Part shown: piece by piece, positions 26,859 through 35,733 of the stretch
Position numbering within the stretch: the stretch's first letter is position 1
How the letters are laid out: each line of letters starts with the position of its first letter
Source: Halopenitus sp041821145
GTDB taxonomy: Archaea > Halobacteriota > Halobacteria > Halobacteriales > Haloferacaceae
Direction of reading: 5' to 3'
Length of the DNA stretch: 64,000 nt
Assembly (NCBI RefSeq): GCF_041821145.1
Contig: NZ_JBGUBC010000002.1
Location: forward strand, 62,001 to 126,000
Notes under the pieces: generated by a model
What the model saw: the letters and a program-made list of their open reading frames with translations, nothing else
What the model was told of the DNA's origin: nothing
Databases searched by the model: none
Made by a program: the position numbers and the translations under genes

Positions 26859-27311
26859 TCACGTCGAGAACTCGGCCTCGGTGACGCGGACGACGACCGT
26901 CCCCTCGAGGTCGTCGCGATCGCGTTCGGGAACGGTTCCCTGCTCGCGAAGGACGTATTCTGGATCGACGAGTTCGCCGTCGCGAACGCCGAAGATCTTG
27001 AGCCGGCGGTCGGTCTCCTCGGGCGGAACGTCCCCGTCACGAACCAGACCGGCGAGGTCGGCTGAGAGCCATTCGTCGGCATCGATCGAGGGATCACGGA
27101 CGAGCGACTCCGCGACGAATCGGTCGCGGTACCACTTCAGATCGTTACAAAGCGAGACGGCGGCACCGAGACTCACGGTCTCGACGGCGAGGGCGTTCTC
27201 GAAGGGTTCCTCGATCTCGTAGGTCGAAAGTGCCTCCCGGGCAGTCTCACGGGAGAGCAGCTCGTAGGCGAGAGTCACCGTCGGATCCCCGACGAGACAC
27301 ACCGTCGTCAT
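26859..27311 (-). CDS. DUF5804 family protein
   Basis: 150 aa. YELLSRETAREALSTYEIEE and VETVSLGAAVSLCNDLKWY are recognisable blocks of this haloarchaeal family. Soluble, acidic, function unknown. ATG 27311 is preferred to the upstream start at 27338. Confidence 0.82.
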   Translation of the reverse strand: MTTVCLVGDPTVTLAYELLSRETAREALSTYEIEEPFENALAVETVSLGAAVSLCNDLKWYRDRFVAESLVRDPSIDADEWLSADLAGLVRDGDVPPEETDRRLKIFGVRDGELVDPEYVLREQGTVPERDRDDLEGTVVVRVTEAEFST

Positions 27312-27437
27312 GCCGAAGAGAAGCCGCCGTATGGCCAAATCGGTTGTGGTCCCGTTTTCCCTTTCGTACCAGATATGACCGTTCCGTCCTGAACGGCGGT
27401 GTCGATCGCTGACGTGGACGGAGCGCCGATCGCCGAA

Positions 27438-28640
27438 TTAAAACGTCGAGACGTCGCCGTCGATGACCCGCTTCGTCACGCCCGTGACGTCGGCGAGTTC
27501 GGCATCGACGATCGCCGCCACGTCGTCCTCGATATCCGAGAGTTCGATTCCATCGACCGTGACCAGTTGGACGTCGGCCACGTGCGGTTCGTCGATCGGT
27601 CGCCCGATTTGTGAGAGAAGTCGAACCTGCAGATCGCGGATGCCGTCGATCTGGTCCGTGACCGACTCGGCGATCTCCGTCGAGAGCAGGTTGTAGATCT
27701 TTCCGATGTGGTTGACCGGATTCTTTCCGGAGGTCGCCTCCATCGACATCGGTCGGTTGGGGGTGATGAGCCCGTTGGCACGGTTGCCGCGGCCAACCGA
27801 CCCGTCGTCGCCCATCTCCGCCGAGGTGCCGGTGACGGTGAGGTAGACGGAGCCCTCCTCGTAGTCGTCGGCGGTGTTGACCTCGACGTTGATCTCCCGG
27901 TCGGTTCGGTCGCGGGCGAGTTCGGTCACGAACTCGGCCACCGACTGGACGGCGTCATCGTATGCCTCCAGGTCATCGATGTACCGGTCGACCATCGCCG
28001 CCGCGACCGTGATGTCGATCCGGTCGCCCTCACGTTTGCCCATGACCTTCACGTCGGGGCCGAGTTCGGGATGATCCGCGTGATAGCTCGTATTGAGTTC
28101 GCGTTCTGTGTCGTAGACGATCCGTTCGGTCTCCGTGGGGGGTGCGTGGCCGACCCCGAAGGACGTATCGTTGGCCATCGGAACCTGCTTTTCCTCCTCG
28201 CCGAAGACGTCCTGAAGGTCGCCGGATCCCTCACCGAGCCTGATATCGACGATGACGTCGGTTCCGTACTCCAGTTCGGGGACGGTCTCCGAGAGGTACT
28301 CGCGTGCGGCCGCAAGTGCGGTCGAATCGACCGGCAGATGCGTCCCCTCGTACTCCTTGGTCGCGCGACCGACGATGAGTATGTAGATCGGTTCGATGAC
28401 CTCGCCGCCGCCGAACTCCGGAGCCGCGGTGCCTGCAACCAACTGCGTCTCGTCGGTGTTGTAGTGAAGCACTTTCCCGACGCGGTCGAGATACAGACGT
28501 GAGAGTGCTCTCGAGACGGATTCTGCGATCCCGTCGCTTATCGAGTCGGGATGGCCGACCCCCTTCCGCTCGACGATCTCGACCTCCTGGTCCTCGACGG
28601 GACGGCGGTCGAGACGACTGACCTGGATATTCCGGCTCAT
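27438..28640 (-). CDS. mat: Archaeal-type S-adenosylmethionine synthetase (methionine adenosyltransferase)
   Basis: 400 aa enzyme making SAM from methionine and ATP. EIVERKGVGHPDSISDGIAE, YNTDETQLVAG and SVGRGNRANGLITPNRPMSME are signature blocks of the archaeal MAT family, which differs from bacterial MetK. GTTATACC at 28666-28673 on this strand is the TATA; a quasi-palindrome sits between it and the ATG. Confidence 0.97.
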   Translation of the reverse strand: MSRNIQVSRLDRRPVEDQEVEIVERKGVGHPDSISDGIAESVSRALSRLYLDRVGKVLHYNTDETQLVAGTAAPEFGGGEVIEPIYILIVGRATKEYEGTHLPVDSTALAAAREYLSETVPELEYGTDVIVDIRLGEGSGDLQDVFGEEEKQVPMANDTSFGVGHAPPTETERIVYDTERELNTSYHADHPELGPDVKVMGKREGDRIDITVAAAMVDRYIDDLEAYDDAVQSVAEFVTELARDRTDREINVEVNTADDYEEGSVYLTVTGTSAEMGDDGSVGRGNRANGLITPNRPMSMEATSGKNPVNHIGKIYNLLSTEIAESVTDQIDGIRDLQVRLLSQIGRPIDEPHVADVQLVTVDGIELSDIEDDVAAIVDAELADVTGVTKRVIDGDVSTF

Positions 28641-28641
28641 T

Positions 28642-28665
28642 ACCGATCGGTATCACATGCGATAC
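28642..28665. promoter_or_regulatory. Dyad symmetry over the mat transcription start
   Basis: ACCGATCGGT (28642-28651) is a perfect 10-bp palindrome and overlaps GTATCACATGCGATAC (28650-28665), palindromic except for one mismatched pair. They fill the space between the TATA box and the start codon, a usual repressor position. Confidence 0.5.
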
Positions 28666-28756
28666 GGTATAACTTGCGGAAAGAGTTTGCCCGTGAGTAA
28701 TTCCTCACGTGCATATCAACGGATCGAACAGGGGATCAGCGATCGAAGGGTAGTTC

Positions 28757-28786
28757 TCGAGGATCGAGCCGTGGATCGATCCTCGA
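28757..28786 (-). terminator. Perfect 11-bp stem, 8-nt loop downstream of the glycerate kinase
   Basis: TCGAGGATCGA (28757-28767) pairs with TCGATCCTCGA (28776-28786). It starts 7 bp beyond the glycerate kinase stop on that strand. No T-run follows, so it may be a 3'-end RNA hairpin rather than a classical terminator, or a protein-binding dyad. Confidence 0.4.
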
Positions 28787-28792
28787 CTCCGG

Positions 28793-30235
28793 TTATTCGC
28801 CCGCATCCTCGGGGACGACGATCACCCGCAGGTCGTTCACGTTCGTTCCGGTCTTGCCCGTCTCGATCGTCGCCGACGCACGCTCAAGGGGGGGCGTCAC
28901 GTCGTTGGTTGCGAGCGCGTGAGCGGCCTCGGCCGGCGTGATCGGTCCGTCCGCCGAGACGGTCTCAGCGCTCACGATCGCGCCCGCGTACTCCGTGGGC
29001 CCGTCGATGCCGTCCGTGTCGACCGCGGCCACGACGACCCCGGAAACGTCGAGTTCGAGCGCGGCCGAGAGCGCGAACTCCTGGTTGGGTCCGCCCTCGC
29101 CCGACTCCGTGACGGAGACGGTCGTTTCGCCGCCGGAAACGACGACTGCCGGCGGTTCAATGGGGTTTCCGGAAGCGACGATCTCCTCTGCGATGCCGGC
29201 GGCGGAGATCGCCGCTTCCGCCGCCTCACCACGGATCCGCGAGGAGAGGACTATCGCCTCCCCGTCGGTTCGAGTCGGGGTATTGGAATCGGCTCCCGAG
29301 ATCCCGGAAGCCGCGTCTCGAGCGGCCAGACAGGCCGACAGTGAGGAGGCGAGAAGGTGGATCGACACGCGATCGAATATCGGATCCCCGGGCTTTGGTG
29401 TCTCGGGGATCTCGCCGGCGACGCCGCGGTCAAGTCGATCACGGACCATGCTCGGAACGTCGAGATCGTATCGATCGACGACGTCGAGGGCGTCCTCGAA
29501 AGTCGTCTCGTCGGGAACGAGCGGTCCGCTGCCGATCGTACCCGGATCGTCACCGACGACGTCCGAACAGAGCAGACAGGCGACGTCGGGTGACCCCTCC
29601 GCCTCGGTCCCGAGTGCGGCGGCGAGACGACCGCCCTTGATGGCGGAGAGATGTTTGCGGACGGCGTTGATCTCGTCGATCGTCGCGCCCGCCTCCAGCA
29701 ACGCGGATGTCGTCTCCTGAAGTTCCGGGAGGCCAATATTCCCGGCGGGAGCCGGCAGGAGCGCGCTCGCACCCCCGGTGATGACTCCGAGCACGAGCGT
29801 TCTCGCGCCACAGGTCGTGGCTCGATCGAGCACCGCGCGGCCCCCGGCGACGCCCGCCTCGTCGGGGACCGGATGACTCGCCGTCTCGACTTGTACGTGA
29901 TCGGTCTCTCGTGGATCGTTCGTCACGATGACGCCGTCGGTGATCCGATCGCCGAGGATCGTCTCCAGTTCGACGGTCACGGTGGCGGTCGCCTTCCCGC
30001 CGCCAAGGACCACGAGCTCCTCGTAGTCGGAGAGATCGTACTCGGTCTCGTCGATCCGAAGGACATTCCCCTCGAACTCGATCGACTCGTGGACCACCCG
30101 TCGCGGGTGCGCGGCGTCAATCCCGGCGGTCAGACAGTCCAGCGCGAGCGCATGTGTCGGTGATCGAACGTGCACATCACGGTCGCGGATCCGAACTCCC
30201 TCTCGTGGCGTGGCCGGATCGGCCTCGTCGTTCAT
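28793..30235 (-). CDS. Glycerate 2-kinase, MOFRL family (DUF4147 + MOFRL)
   Basis: 480 aa. N-terminal DUF4147 domain with VVLGGGKATATVTVELE and GVITGGASALLPAP, then DEINAVRKHLSAIKGGRLA, and the C-terminal MOFRL domain (VVSGGETTVSV, GPNQEFALSAAL, AAVDTDGIDGPTEYAGA). Phosphorylates D-glycerate to 2-phosphoglycerate, as in archaeal sugar degradation and photorespiration-like salvage. ATG 30235 follows GTTTATG near 30262; a start at 30280 in frame is less likely. Confidence 0.93.
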   Translation of the reverse strand: MNDEADPATPREGVRIRDRDVHVRSPTHALALDCLTAGIDAAHPRRVVHESIEFEGNVLRIDETEYDLSDYEELVVLGGGKATATVTVELETILGDRITDGVIVTNDPRETDHVQVETASHPVPDEAGVAGGRAVLDRATTCGARTLVLGVITGGASALLPAPAGNIGLPELQETTSALLEAGATIDEINAVRKHLSAIKGGRLAAALGTEAEGSPDVACLLCSDVVGDDPGTIGSGPLVPDETTFEDALDVVDRYDLDVPSMVRDRLDRGVAGEIPETPKPGDPIFDRVSIHLLASSLSACLAARDAASGISGADSNTPTRTDGEAIVLSSRIRGEAAEAAISAAGIAEEIVASGNPIEPPAVVVSGGETTVSVTESGEGGPNQEFALSAALELDVSGVVVAAVDTDGIDGPTEYAGAIVSAETVSADGPITPAEAAHALATNDVTPPLERASATIETGKTGTNVNDLRVIVVPEDAGE

Positions 30236-30337
30236 ACCGGGTGAGCGGTCGGGGAGGACATAAACGTCGTGCAACGGCACGGATTCGGTGTTTCTGACCG
30301 TGCCATCCCCGATCTCCCGTCACGGCTCATCTCCGGA

Positions 30338-31063
30338 TCAAACGTCGTCCGGGCCGTTTCCGCTCCCGACGGCGCCGATATCGAGGCAATCGCGCCAGTA
30401 GAACCAGGGCCCGAAGACGAGATAGCTGCCGGCCAGAAACAGCAGGGCGAACGCGAAGACCCGTCCCCAGTACCCGGTGTGAACGATCGCGACGGCCTGA
30501 ACGACGCCCATTATGGCGGCGTCCTGGGCGTGGAGGTCCGGGTAGGTCACCCGCGAGACCATGAGTGCCGCGAGCACGGTGGTCAGGCCGACGAGCACGA
30601 TCGGGTCGCTGTAGCCTGCGAGGACGGCGGCAGCGATCATCGTCGCGGCCAGTGTCGTTTGCACTCCCTTCGTCTCCTCGCTTTCGACGTCGTAGGCGGA
30701 GTACAGTCCGAGGCGAGTGACCCCCATGGCCACGTAGACGGCGGGCACCGCGATTCCGAGGAGAAACATCGGGTCCGGAAACGCGGCACCCGCGTCGATG
30801 GTGGTTATCGCGACGAGCGTCGCCGGTGCGACGCCAAAGGAGGCAACGTCCGCCAGCGAGTCGAGGTGCTCTCCGGCTTCCGAGGACCCGCGAGCACGTG
30901 CGATGATCCCGTCCAGCGCGTCGGCGATGGCTCCGAATAACACCAATCGTGCGGCGAGTTCGACGTCGATCGTCGCGGCGATCACGGCGACGAACCCCAC
31001 CGCTGCGTTCGTGACGGTGACGGCGTCCGCGAGCCCGAATCGCCCGGCGAACCGCGGCTTCAT
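30338..31063 (-). CDS. pssA: CDP-alcohol phosphatidyltransferase, archaetidylserine synthase-like
   Basis: 241 aa integral membrane enzyme. The CDP-OH-P motif is complete: DALDGIIARARG then GEHLDSLADVASFG (DGxxAR...GxxxDxxxD). Transfers serine onto CDP-archaeol; in haloarchaea the PssA/PssD route feeds the lipid anchor used by archaeosortase ArtA. About seven membrane segments. ATG 31063 is chosen because upstream in-frame sequence is not protein-like. Confidence 0.9.
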   Translation of the reverse strand: MKPRFAGRFGLADAVTVTNAAVGFVAVIAATIDVELAARLVLFGAIADALDGIIARARGSSEAGEHLDSLADVASFGVAPATLVAITTIDAGAAFPDPMFLLGIAVPAVYVAMGVTRLGLYSAYDVESEETKGVQTTLAATMIAAAVLAGYSDPIVLVGLTTVLAALMVSRVTYPDLHAQDAAIMGVVQAVAIVHTGYWGRVFAFALLFLAGSYLVFGPWFYWRDCLDIGAVGSGNGPDDV

Positions 31064-31220
31064 ATCCAGCGAGTCGGCCAGCAGGGCTTTACGTTTTGTT
31101 ATCCCTGGGCCCCCTCGTGGATCGGTTCGGTCCCGTCCGCGGTCGGCGCCAAACGAGTGCGTTCTCACGATTCGAGAGCGGACCGCGATACATAAACCGC
31201 GGCGACTCCCACCGTCGTGT

Positions 31221-31673
31221 ATGCAGCGCAGACGGTTCCTCGCTCGTGCTGGCAGCGCGGCGACCGTGGCGTCGACGATCCCGCTTTCGGGCTGTCTCGG
31301 GAGTTTGGGGACCGGAAACGGAGGAGCCGGAGACGGCGATTACCCCTACGACGTCGGCATGACCGCCACGACCTTTCGTCCCCAGGAGGTCACGATCGCG
31401 GTCGGCGAGACGGTCACCTGGCGCAACACGAGCGCGCGAACCCACACCGTCACGGCCTACGAGGACGCGATCCCCGAGGATGCCGAATACTTCGCGACCG
31501 GGGGCTACGACGACGAGGAGACCGCACGCGACGAGTGGTGGAGCAACCGCGGCGGCGCTCTCGAGAACGCCGACGAATTCACCCACACCTTCGAGATCCC
31601 CGGCCGATACGATTACGTCTGTATCCCCCACGAACAGGGCGGGATGATCGGCGCCGTCATCGTCGAGGAGTGA
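31221..31673 (+). CDS. Halocyanin/plastocyanin-like cupredoxin lipoprotein
   Basis: 150 aa. Twin-arginine signal MQRRRFLARAGSAAT, lipobox LSGC (Cys at about 25), Gly/Asp spacer, then a type-1 copper domain: first ligand His in ARTHTVTAYE, and CIPHEQGGM supplying Cys-His-Met. A blue-copper electron carrier anchored outside the membrane. CATAAA near 31195 gives a leaderless start. It heads a copper operon: the SafE-like gene starts 3 bp after its stop. Confidence 0.93.
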   Translation: MQRRRFLARAGSAATVASTIPLSGCLGSLGTGNGGAGDGDYPYDVGMTATTFRPQEVTIAVGETVTWRNTSARTHTVTAYEDAIPEDAEYFATGGYDDEETARDEWWSNRGGALENADEFTHTFEIPGRYDYVCIPHEQGGMIGAVIVEE

Positions 31674-31676
31674 TCG

Positions 31677-32636
31677 ATGGAACGATCGCCGGACGGGTTC
31701 GTCGCTCCCGACGCGATCGCCGGAACTGCGGGCGGCCTCGCGGACGGGAGCATCGCCACTGCCCTTCAGATCTCGGCCGCCGATCTGTTCGGGGTTGACG
31801 TCGCACTCTTCCTGCTCGTCGGGCTGCTCGGTGGTGCCCATTGCATCGGGATGTGTGGTCCGCTCGTCACGGTCTATGCCGACCGGATGGGAACGGGATC
31901 GGACGGCGGAACGGTCGGAGAGGGCAGTTCCACAACCACTCGGGAAACGACGACCGGAGCGACGGGGTCGGATCGAGGGCGGAACCGGGGACGAGAATCA
32001 CATCTCACACCGTACGAGGTCCGCCAACACGCGCTTTTCAACGTCGGGCGGGCGACGAGCTACACGCTCATCGGTGCGCTTTTCGGAGCCCTCGGCGGGG
32101 CGCTTCTCGTGACTGCCGACTCGCTCGCGTCGGCTGCCGGCCTCGTTCGCGGCGTCGTCGGCGTCGTCGTCGGGGTGTTCGTGGTCGCCATCGGTTTGCG
32201 GTACTTGTTCGCTCGGGCGTCCACCGGGATCCACGTGCCGGGCATCGAACGAGTGACCGGCTGGCTCCTGACGTACGTCGATCGGCTGGCGAACGGTCCC
32301 GGGATCGTCGTTCTCGGCGGACTCCACGGGCTGTTGCCCTGTCCGATCCTTTATCCGGCCTATCTCTACGCGTTCGCGACGGGATCACCCCGATCGGGTG
32401 CGATCGCGCTCGCGGCGCTCGGGATCGGGACGATCCCGGCCGTCTTCGCCTACGGGACCGTGATCGAGGCGGTCGATGCGGTTCATCGCCGCCGACTCCA
32501 CCGTCTGCTCGGGGTCGTCTTCGTCGTGTTGGGATACGTCCTGTTCGCCCATGGCCTGATGAGCCTGGGCATCTCCATACCCCATCCGATGTTCCCGTTC
32601 TACGATCCCCTGAGCGGCGCCGGCGGTGCCGCCTGA
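31677..32636 (+). CDS. SafE/TauE-like (DsbD-type) membrane protein, copper-associated
   Basis: 319 aa, about six membrane segments. GLLGGAHCIGMCGPLV and GLHGLLPCPILYPAYLYAF are paired Cys motifs of the subfamily annotated as sulfite exporter TauE/SafE and often found beside CcoI-type Cu-ATPases. Between them a hydrophilic, Ser/Thr/Gly-rich loop of about 50 residues looks inserted. Probably helps copper or thiol handling during cuproenzyme assembly rather than sulfite export (inference from position). Confidence 0.87.
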   Translation: MERSPDGFVAPDAIAGTAGGLADGSIATALQISAADLFGVDVALFLLVGLLGGAHCIGMCGPLVTVYADRMGTGSDGGTVGEGSSTTTRETTTGATGSDRGRNRGRESHLTPYEVRQHALFNVGRATSYTLIGALFGALGGALLVTADSLASAAGLVRGVVGVVVGVFVVAIGLRYLFARASTGIHVPGIERVTGWLLTYVDRLANGPGIVVLGGLHGLLPCPILYPAYLYAFATGSPRSGAIALAALGIGTIPAVFAYGTVIEAVDAVHRRRLHRLLGVVFVVLGYVLFAHGLMSLGISIPHPMFPFYDPLSGAGGAA

Positions 32637-32742
32637 TCGTGGGGGACATCACCCCTGATCGGGACGGTCATCACATCCGATCGGGGCGGATGTCGTACCC
32701 GATCGGGACGATCTTTATATCCGATCGAGACCGACGCCGATC
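32633..32742. repeat. Five 22-bp phased repeats carrying the Cu-ATPase promoter
   Basis: The core (C)CGATCGGGACG-like GATC occurs at 32635, 32657, 32679, 32701 and 32723, exactly 22 bp apart. Units 1 and 2 also share GACATCAC/GTCATCAC. Unit 4 ends in CTTTATAT, so the TATA box is inside the array. The first unit overlaps the safE-like stop codon. Confidence 0.85.
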
Positions 32743-32941
32743 GTGCCGATCGGCTCCGATACACAACAGTCATCCACGTCCGGTCCCAACCCCCGCAGAG
32801 AGCAGCACCAATGGAACCCGTCGTCCTCCGAGGGCAACCAATTTCGACACCCCATCGTCCCGTATCGGCCGGCGTGCCGGACGATGGGCGTCCCTCGACG
32901 GCCCGCACTGACCCGCGTACCCCGACGATCGATTCGCAACG
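32743..32941 (+). promoter_or_regulatory. Long 5' leader of the Cu-ATPase gene
   Basis: If transcription starts about 26 nt after CTTTATAT (32711-32720), the message carries a leader of about 200 nt. The coding frame cannot begin earlier than 32942 because a TGA lies in frame 30 nt before it. A 78-codon frame opens with GTG 32743, precisely at the predicted transcript start, and overlaps the ATPase start, but its basic, Pro/Arg-rich composition is unlike haloarchaeal proteins. Confidence 0.45.
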
Positions 32942-35539
32942 ATGACACAGACCGATTCCCCGACGTGTACGCTTTGTGACCTCCCGGCGACGGACGTCAC
33001 CGACGAGGCCGGCAACCGCTTTTGCTGTCCGGGCTGTCGGGACGTCCACGAGGCGCTCGACTCGGTGGCGGCGATCGACGCCGACGACGTTCGCGAGCGA
33101 GCGAGCGAGGCGAACGACGCCACGGAATCCGATCCGGATCCAGTCCCTGAGGATCATGAGTCGACGTTCCTCGAGGTGGAAGGAATGCACTGTGCGACCT
33201 GCGAGGCGTTCATCGAATCCGCAGCCAAAGCCGAGGCTGGCGTGAGCGCTGCCAGCGCGAGTTACGTCACGGAGACGGTTCGTATCGATCACGACCCGGA
33301 AGCCGCCTCCGACGCGGATCTTCGGGAGGCCGTCTCGGGACTCGGTTATAACGCTTATTCGCGCGATGACGCCTTCAGACGACGACGAGCCGACGCTATC
33401 GCGACCGTTCGGCTCGCGGTCGGCGTGCTCGTCGGGATGATGGTGATGTTGCAGTACATCGCCATTATCTATCCGACCTACTTCGACGGACTGTTCTACA
33501 CCGAACGGACCGCCCAGTTTCTCGCGGACGCGTTGAGCCACGGATCGAGCACCTACTTCTACGGCTTCGTCGGAATCTTGACGACGATCGTTCTCGTGGT
33601 GACCGGGAAGCCGATCCTCAGGGGTGCCTACGTAAGCCTTCGAACCCGATCGCCGAACATGGACCTTCTCGTCGCGCTTGCGGCGGTGAGCGCGTACGCC
33701 TACTCGGTGCTCGCCATCGCCGTCGGTGCCGAGCACGTCTACTTCGACGTGACCGTGGCGATCCTCGTCATCGTCACGATCGGGAACCACTACGAGACGT
33801 CGATCAAACGCCGCGCCACGGAGCTTCTTTCGGATCTCACGACCGTGCAGGTCGACGAGGCGTGCCGACTCGTCGACGGTTTGGATGCAGGTGTGGAAAC
33901 GGAAGGAGGTGCGAGAGCGGAAACGGGAACGGAGGGGAGTGCGAGAGCGGAAACTGAAACGGACCCCGACGGCACCGAAACGGTCCCACTCGACGACCTC
34001 TCGGCCGGTGATCGAGTCCTCGTCCGGGCGGGCGAGCGCGTCCCGGTCGACGGCGAGATCGTGGACGGCGAGGCCGCCGTCGACGAGGCGGTCGTGACCG
34101 GCGAGTCGCTTCCGGTGGACAAACGGCCGGGCGACCCGGTCGTGGGCGGGTCCGTCCTCGCCGACGGCGCGCTCGTCGTCCGGGTCGGCGAGGACGCCAC
34201 GAGCAGCCTCGATCGCATCGCCGAGCTCGTCTGGGACCTTCAGAGTTCGAACCACGGGATCCAGGCGCTTGCCGACCGGCTCGCAACCGTGTTCGTCCCG
34301 GTCGTGCTCACGCTCGCGGCCGTCGCCACGGTCGGTTATCTCCTCGCCGGCGCCGGTCCCACGGACGCCATGCTCGTCGGATTGACGGTTCTCATCGTCT
34401 CGTGTCCGTGCGCGCTCGGGCTCGCGACGCCACTCGCCGTGGCCTCGGGGATCCGCGACGCGCTCGAGCGCTCGATCGTCGTCTTCGACGAGACCGTCTT
34501 CGAGCGCGTCCGGGAGGCGGAGACCGTCGTCTTCGACAAAACGGGGACCCTGACGACCGGCGAGATGCGCGTTCTCGACCACGATCTGGAACCCGACCTC
34601 CTGGATCTCGCGGCCGCCCTTGAGGGGCGTTCCGCACACCCGGTCGGGAAAGCGATCGCGGAGGCGACTACGGGTGAGGCGGCGTCGGTGGCGACGCCGC
34701 CCGAGCAACTCGGCGAGGACGGACCGGTCGCCACCACCGACGGCGGAGAATCCGCGGTTGCGACTGTCGCCCGCGACGAGGAAACCGGATCGGCTGTCGA
34801 GTCCGTCGAATCCTTCGAGAGCCATCGAACCGGCGTCTCCGGCGTCGTTGACGACGTTCAGGTCCTCGTTGGCCATCCCGCCCTCTTCGTCGAGCAGGGA
34901 TGGACGCTCCCGGAGGACGTCGCGGAGACGATCGAGGAGGCGCGCGCCGTGGGACGCGTTCCGGTCGCGGTCGGTCGTGACGGCGAGGCTCACGGGACGA
35001 TCGTGGTCGGGGACGACCTGCGCGAGGAGTGGGAAGCGACCTTCGACGCGCTCGGCGATCGCGACATCGACGTCGTCGTCCTCACCGGTGACGACGAGCG
35101 GGCGACGTCCGTCTTCGCCGACCACGAGGCCGTCTCCCGGGTCTTCGCTGGCGTGCCTCCGGAGGGGAAGGCGGAAACGGTCGGACGACTCTCGACCAGG
35201 GGAACGACGGTGATGGTCGGCGACGGAACCAACGACGCGCCGGCGCTTGCGCGGGCCGATCTCGGGATCGCCCTCGGCGGCGGCACGGCGATGGCGGCCG
35301 ATGCTGCCGACGTCGCGATCGTCGACGACGATCTCCGGTCGGTCGGGACCGTTTTCGATCTGGCGACGGCCGCCGGGACGCGCGTGAAACGCAACATCGG
35401 TTGGGCGTTCGGTTACAACGCGATCGCGATTCCCCTCGCGCTCGCTGGGCTGTTGAACCCGCTTTTCGCGGCGATCGCGATGGGAACGAGCAGCCTGCTC
35501 GTCGTCGCGAACTCCTCGCAGGTGCTGTTAGACGAGTAG
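32942..35539 (+). CDS. copA: Heavy-metal P1B-type ATPase, CcoI/FixI-like copper transporter
   Basis: 865 aa. N-terminal CTLCDLP...FCCPGC is the extra Cys cluster of FixI/CcoI pumps; then an HMA domain with GMHCATC (about residue 81), membrane segments, actuator TGES, CPC in SCPCALGLATPLA (about 487), DKTGT phosphorylation site (about 533) and GDGTNDAP (about 760). Such pumps export Cu(I) to load cuproproteins such as cytochrome oxidase; the cupredoxin and SafE-like neighbours agree. The actuator domain carries an odd Glu/Thr/Gly/Ala repeat insert around residues 315-345. Confidence 0.94.
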   Translation: MTQTDSPTCTLCDLPATDVTDEAGNRFCCPGCRDVHEALDSVAAIDADDVRERASEANDATESDPDPVPEDHESTFLEVEGMHCATCEAFIESAAKAEAGVSAASASYVTETVRIDHDPEAASDADLREAVSGLGYNAYSRDDAFRRRRADAIATVRLAVGVLVGMMVMLQYIAIIYPTYFDGLFYTERTAQFLADALSHGSSTYFYGFVGILTTIVLVVTGKPILRGAYVSLRTRSPNMDLLVALAAVSAYAYSVLAIAVGAEHVYFDVTVAILVIVTIGNHYETSIKRRATELLSDLTTVQVDEACRLVDGLDAGVETEGGARAETGTEGSARAETETDPDGTETVPLDDLSAGDRVLVRAGERVPVDGEIVDGEAAVDEAVVTGESLPVDKRPGDPVVGGSVLADGALVVRVGEDATSSLDRIAELVWDLQSSNHGIQALADRLATVFVPVVLTLAAVATVGYLLAGAGPTDAMLVGLTVLIVSCPCALGLATPLAVASGIRDALERSIVVFDETVFERVREAETVVFDKTGTLTTGEMRVLDHDLEPDLLDLAAALEGRSAHPVGKAIAEATTGEAASVATPPEQLGEDGPVATTDGGESAVATVARDEETGSAVESVESFESHRTGVSGVVDDVQVLVGHPALFVEQGWTLPEDVAETIEEARAVGRVPVAVGRDGEAHGTIVVGDDLREEWEATFDALGDRDIDVVVLTGDDERATSVFADHEAVSRVFAGVPPEGKAETVGRLSTRGTTVMVGDGTNDAPALARADLGIALGGGTAMAADAADVAIVDDDLRSVGTVFDLATAAGTRVKRNIGWAFGYNAIAIPLALAGLLNPLFAAIAMGTSSLLVVANSSQVLLDE

Positions 35540-35733
35540 CAGTAGTCCGGGTCGAGGCCTGCCATCCGTGTCGGTGGTTCTCGCTCCCGTTCTCGACCGT
35601 GGACACTCGCCGGTCCAGTCGGTCTCGATCGTCAGCGGATCCACGAACATCTGGTCGACGACGCAGTATTTCTCGGTCGCCCGTTCAAAAGGGGCTCTCG
35701 TCTCTAGATCGTCGCGTATCCGATATCCGCCGC

